Of a stretch of 64,000 nt of DNA, positions 59,680-64,000 are shown in pieces. The notes under the pieces were generated by a model. It was not told where the DNA came from and made no database searches. It saw only the letters and a program-made list of their open reading frames with translations. The position numbers and the translations under genes were made by a program. This stretch comes from Mermis nigrescens. Lineage: Eukaryota; Nematoda; Enoplea; Mermithida; Mermithidae. Within the stretch, counting starts at the first letter, position 1. Each line of letters begins with the position of its first letter. Location of the stretch: contig JAVLUZ010000154.1 in the NCBI GenBank assembly GCA_036768485.1, positions 23,842,685 through 23,906,684 of the forward strand, given 5' to 3'.

Positions 59680-59779
59680 NNNNNNNNNNNNNNNNNNNNN
59701 NNNNNNNNNNNNNNNNNNNNNNNNNNNNNNNNNNNNNNNNNNNNNNNNNNNNNNNNNNNNNNNNNNNNNNNNNNNNNNN
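59680..59779. other. assembly gap of exactly 100 N
   Basis: A round number, so probably a scaffold placeholder of unknown true size. Frames running through it are not real. Confidence 0.98.
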
Positions 59780-60340
59780 GAAGAAGAAGGTGAGGAAGAA
59801 GGCAAACGGGAAAAACGAGAAATAGAGGAGAAAGAGGAAGACCAAGAGGGTTCTGAGGACGAAGAAAGATCAGACAATATTTCGGATAGTGATGATGAGC
59901 CTGATATCAAAAGTGGTTGGAAGAATGAATTCTGGCGGGCAATAATGGAGAATGCTGTACGAGACATGGCAGTTATTCCAGATACTGCTGAAAAACTGAG
60001 CAACCCACCCTTCTTCAACGCTTTTTTGTCAAAGCTTTACGAAAATTATGATGAACATGTTTTCCTGCAAAAAGCGTTGGAAGAAAGTGATCTAGATACA
60101 AAACTGTCTGCAACGGCAGACTTTTTTAAATCAAAGATGAACTTTGGGGGTACTGAAGCAATTAAGATGGCGTGGAATTCTCGAAAGCATCTATTCAAGA
60201 AACTTATCAGTAAAAATGCTGATATCTTGTCTGATGAATTACAAGAAAGGCAAGAAGATAATGAAGATACGAGTGAAATTCCAAACAGTCGAGAAACAAC
60301 GTCAGTCCAAGACTACAATGATATGCTAAAAAGATATTGA
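59780..60340 (+). CDS. C-terminal part of an unrecognised acidic protein
   Basis: Open from the first base after the gap to TGA (60338-60340), 186 residues. The first 55 are a Glu/Asp/Lys/Arg/Ser low-complexity stretch (EEKEEDQEGSEDEE, SDSDDEPD). Then comes a folded-looking helical part: WKNEFWRAIMENAVRDM, NAFLSKLYENYDEHVF, FFKSKMNFGGTEAIKMAWNS, KHLFKKLISKNADIL. The tail is polar. I recognise no family. The start, and whether it is a host gene or an ORF of a mobile element, are hidden by the gap. Codon bias is purine-rich, unlike the repeats around it, which argues for real coding. Confidence 0.6.
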   Translation, partial: EEEGEEEGKREKREIEEKEEDQEGSEDEERSDNISDSDDEPDIKSGWKNEFWRAIMENAVRDMAVIPDTAEKLSNPPFFNAFLSKLYENYDEHVFLQKALEESDLDTKLSATADFFKSKMNFGGTEAIKMAWNSRKHLFKKLISKNADILSDELQERQEDNEDTSEIPNSRETTSVQDYNDMLKRY

Positions 60341-61690
60341 AAGCTAAAGATTTTCGATTAACAGGATAAATTATCAAAAGGTGTTATATCTGCGTCTATG
60401 AAATGTATGGCTGATTGCACAATCGTATGTATCACTCACTTTACTGTGCAATGTTCCATTACTTAGCTGAAAAGTAAAAAAAACTAGGTGAAGAAAGTGA
60501 CAATGTCATGATAATGAACCTAAGATTATTCACATGAAAAAGATAACATTCTAAAAGTGATAATAGCTTCTAGGACCCGGTACAGCTCCAGAGAATAGGT
60601 ACTTTGCATCCACTTTGTGCACTAATGTGCCACAATGTGCGATTATTAAACTGCACTGTGTTGCACAGTGCACTGCTCACTTACGCACACTCGGTAGCTG
60701 GGCGGTACACAGTGCGGGCAGTTATTTTTTTGTATTTTCTTATGCCTTAAGCAGAACCCCCAGAATTTGATCGCTGCCCTTGTGTGCTTACGCGCCTCTT
60801 GATGAATTAGTGAACAGGCACTATTTTGAATAAAAATTATGCCCTATTTACTACTTTACAAGCATGACGTTCACAATTTCTTTGTATTAATTGCCTTAAT
60901 TCGTATTTTGTTTATTTTTATTATATTGATGGCCCCCTGCTGAAGAAGCATACTACATCTTCCAATGACAAAGTTATTAGTAAAAATTCGTCTTCCTCAA
61001 ATTTCGTTGTTAAAACGCTTAGCTTAAGGCGATTGGGAATTTTACCAAAGAAAATACTGTTTTCTTAACGGGCCTTGATAATCCTTCGAGAAAAATGCAG
61101 TACTAGACTAGATATAGCTCGTATTGATTTAGAGCTGCATTTTATCGCTCTTATAAATGCATGCAATTTTTAATTCATCATTTTTTCTGCAAATATAGCT
61201 ACCATCGCTTATTTGTACTGCTATAGTGAACGCGACACATGCAGGCATTGATACATTATTTCTTATCTACTAAATAAAGAGACAATGAAACAGCTAATAA
61301 TGTGTCAACGTTTAGCTCGTTTTCCAAAATTACAATGGTTGCCTCACGATTTTGAGTCAACAATTTACTTATTTTATGTATGTAGAGCAATGAACCAATA
61401 TATATATTTAAATCAATAGACTAAAAATTTATATATTTAGATATTACATGCGCGCATATTTAGCGTTATCCTACACAGTGATTAAATAATTAAATTCGCG
61501 GACTCTAATTTTCTTTTACAAATCAGGCGTTATTTAATGCATTTCTATTCATTGTAATTTAAATTTGTGTTATCTGTGCTTTTTGACCTTATGAACATTT
61601 TTCGCACGTTTTGGGAGTCTACCGATTCTTGAGAGTTTAGATTTCCACGCCCATAATTTTAATTTTTATCCAAATCGGGGGTTGCGCTGA
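60341..61690. other. no gene recognised
   Basis: AT-rich; an interrupted inverted motif gtgcac/ttgcacagtgcac near 60620-60680. No repeat family clearly shared. Confidence 0.4.
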
Positions 61691-61712
61691 TAATTAGTCA
61701 TAAGCATCACGC

Positions 61713-62455
61713 GTACATAATTTTAGCGCACTGTTACCTTACAATTGATTTATCGTATAATGCCGATCCCGAAACCTGAAAGCTTAGTGGTCATTGAACG
61801 TGTATGTACATAATTTTAGCGCACTGCAAATCTCGGTCCTGGGGCTATAAAGCTTAGCTGTGTATGTACATAATTTTAGCGCACTGCAAATCTCGGTCCG
61901 GTTGATAGAAAGCTTAGTGGTGTATGTACATAATTTTAGCGCAATTGCTGCTCGTAACTGGCTTTTCTTCGCATCGTGGACGCACCCTGGGGCGAGAAAG
62001 GGAGTGCATAGCTTAGTGGTCATTAAAGGTGTACGTACATAATTTTAGCGCAATGCATTAAAATTGATTTATCCAATAATCCATGGGCCAGAAAGCTTAG
62101 TGTTAATTAAACGTGTATGTACATAATTTTAGCACAATGCAAATCTCGATCCGGGGGCTATAAAGCTTAGCGGTGTATGTACATAATTTTAGCGCATTGC
62201 AAATCTCGGTTCGGGTGCTATAAAGCTTAGCGGTGTATGTTCATAATTTTAGCACAATGTAACAAAATTAGTTTATCTGATAATCTCGATCCAGGTGCCG
62301 ATTTATGACCCCCCTAATTTGGGGCGAGAAGGGCGCATAGCTAAGTGGTCTTTAAACGTGTATGTACATAATTTTAGTGCAATGCGACCTAAAATTGATA
62401 TATCCAATAATCCGGGGGCCAGAAAGCTTAGTAGTGTATGTACATAATTTTAGCG
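61713..62455 (+). repeat. minisatellite, 60-bp unit
   Basis: Ten copies of GTACATAATTTTAGCGC (one with GTTCAT), most 60 bp apart (61806, 61866, 61926; 62119, 62179, 62239) with longer variants containing ttatccaataatc. Units also share AAAGCTTAG. Confidence 0.88.
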
Positions 62456-62573
62456 CGGTTTATCCCATAATCCTGATCCACGGGTAGATTTATGGACCCC
62501 CTGGATATACTAATTTCGGGCGAGAAGGGGCGCATAGCCGCTTAATGTAGGTACCTTCGCTCGCCTCCGGGGG

Positions 62574-62668
62574 TATAATGACGTCAGGTTGCGATCGTAA
62601 TACGTCATAATTTCGTATCTAGTGCATGTGCACTTAGCAAGCATCCTTCATCATATACCCCCAGAGGG
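62574..62668. repeat. short inverted repeat
   Basis: CCTCCGGGGGTATAATGA at 62574-62591 pairs with TCATATACCCCCAGAGG at 62652-62668; about 60 bp between. May be a very small MITE. Confidence 0.5.
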
Positions 62669-62699
62669 CCGCCAGTTACTACTTATATACAAAGGGTGT

Positions 62700-63660
62700 C
62701 AAAAAATCGAGGTTCTAGGGTGGACAGCCATCAAATTAACATGCATACCTATTTAAAGTATTGCTATTATCACTCGATTTTCGCTTTATGCCTCACTAAA
62801 GCACGAGCTGGGCCTACCTACAGAAGAGCAGAAAAAGTTTGAATATTTCTCTCATTGTACTTTTTAATCATTGTGAAAAAATCTGTTCAATTCACGCGAC
62901 AAGGTGCGGTAAAAGAGCTTTTAAAATTAAAATTAAATTTTTAATTTTAATTTCATTTTTCTAATTTAAAAGTAATTAAAATTCATGAAATAAAAAGCAA
63001 AAACTGAAATAAATAAATTAATTTATTAAATAAAAATAAAACTGATGGATTGACTTAGCGAAGACCCAAATATTTAATGAAATTTCGCTAATCTAATGAG
63101 CACAAAACTAATCACAAAGAACCACAAGACCAAACTAAAACGGTTCGAAAGATACCCTAATCACGTCAGAATTTATCTGTTTTTTGCGACATCGGGGTTT
63201 ATAAACGAAGATCTATGCACATAAAAAATTAAAACTGTTAGTTGAAACAATTAAAGCTGTCATTTGAGTCATGTTCTTTTCCAACAAATAGGATGGTACA
63301 CAAGTTAAAATCTGAGCATCTACAAGTTTGAATCGATGACATTTAAAAACCGCCGTTAATACAGCCGGAAGCACTGAAAGGTCACTTATCAGCTTAAGTA
63401 GCTATTTAGCTAAAGTCGAAAATTTTACCAGTCGTTAACGATGTGCACTTACTTTGATTTCAACACATTGAAGTCTTTTTTAAAAAAGTTTGGACAAAAC
63501 TTTTAAGAACTTTTATCGACAGTACTAACTGACCTACGATATCCGTATAAATTTGGTTTATTGCCACCGTACGTTATCGGCTTACTGTCGGTACGGATTT
63601 TAAAAATAATCGCCAAATTTATGTGAAACACTTTATTTATTGTCAATCATATTAAATCAT
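62700..63660. other. no feature recognised
   Basis: AT-rich sequence without long frames or shared repeats. Confidence 0.4.
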
Positions 63661-63667
63661 CAATTGA

Positions 63668-63740
63668 GACGCCTTGTGGCGTAGTGGTAAACACCGTTGC
63701 ACCTGGTGCAGAAGGTTGACGGTTCGGACCCTACGTAATG
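63668..63740 (+). repeat. tRNA-like sequence
   Basis: A box TGGCGTAGTGGTAAACACC and B box GACGGTTCGGACCC at normal spacing. The acceptor stem does not close and the anticodon stem is imperfect (loop ACCTGGT), so probably a SINE or tRNA relic. Confidence 0.4.
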
Positions 63741-64000
63741 CAACGAGTTTTCTCTTCCTGGAGGCACGAATAAAACTCGTACATGAACACTTGGTAGTGA
63801 CAGGCTGAAGGATAGCCGACTTTAAAGTTCGATTTTCCTATCTAGACCTCCCGTGTCAAACCCCTACATACGGGACATATTGACACGTTAATTGGGAAGT
63901 TATATTAAATCATCAATTGAATTTCAGATCGTACTACCTTATTCTTTTGCTTGGATGAGCAGTCAATCAGAGATTTCTTTTTCTTCATAGAAATAAAATG

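Noticed and set aside
59648..60340. A 230-residue ORF spanning the N gap
   Set aside because: The first part crosses 100 N of unknown length; only 59780 onward is real sequence.
61784..62023. Minus-strand ORF with repeated KLCTYT as a repeat protein
   Set aside because: It is the 60-bp minisatellite in frame by chance (60 is divisible by 3) and the frame is lost in the longer units.
63668..63740. A functional tRNA gene
   Set aside because: The boxes are good but the acceptor stem does not pair and the anticodon stem has a mismatch.

Overview
This is a eukaryotic nuclear window, AT-rich and dominated by repeats. It is almost certainly from an invertebrate animal, but I cannot name the species. 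Two multi-exon genes lie head to tail on the plus strand. The first (24281-32004) encodes a BIN3-like N-BAR protein. The second (33090-56175) encodes the mitochondrial ribosome-recycling GTPase GFM2 (EF-G2mt). I rebuilt both by matching conserved family segments to open frames and checking splice phases. Ten GFM2 introns fit GT-AG with matching phases, although the exact position of intron 6 is uncertain. Intron 10 only works as GA-AG, and BIN3 intron 3 appears to use a GA donor as well. Frequent GA or GG donors have been described in a copepod and other odd donors in larvaceans, so the splice sites may be a clue to the lineage, not an assignment.

Layout. 1-24270 holds no gene I can name: hAT fragments with GC-rich ends, a composite repeat (R1, 4870-9389), (TA)n tracts, and a non-LTR retrotransposon (about 11205-17940) split by a 4.1-kb terminal-inverted-repeat element and a 1.2-kb hAT element. 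24271-33089 is BIN3 and its 3' flank. 33090-56175 is GFM2, whose introns carry a five-level nest of transposons (33585-38455), a decayed Tc1-type element (42323-43225) and a 2.6-kb hAT element (43372-45957). 56176-64000 has more repeats, an inverted R1 copy, a 100-N assembly gap, the end of an unrecognised acidic protein, and a 60-bp minisatellite.

Most small ORFs here are repeat noise. The mobile elements are well supported because many keep both inverted termini and exact 8-bp target duplications, the hAT signature. One MITE family (called MITE-1 here, termini CATACGTGGGC/CACACCTGGGC) has twelve copies in the window. Nesting and paralogous empty sites allow the order of insertion to be read directly. 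I see no CRISPR, operon or bacterial feature.
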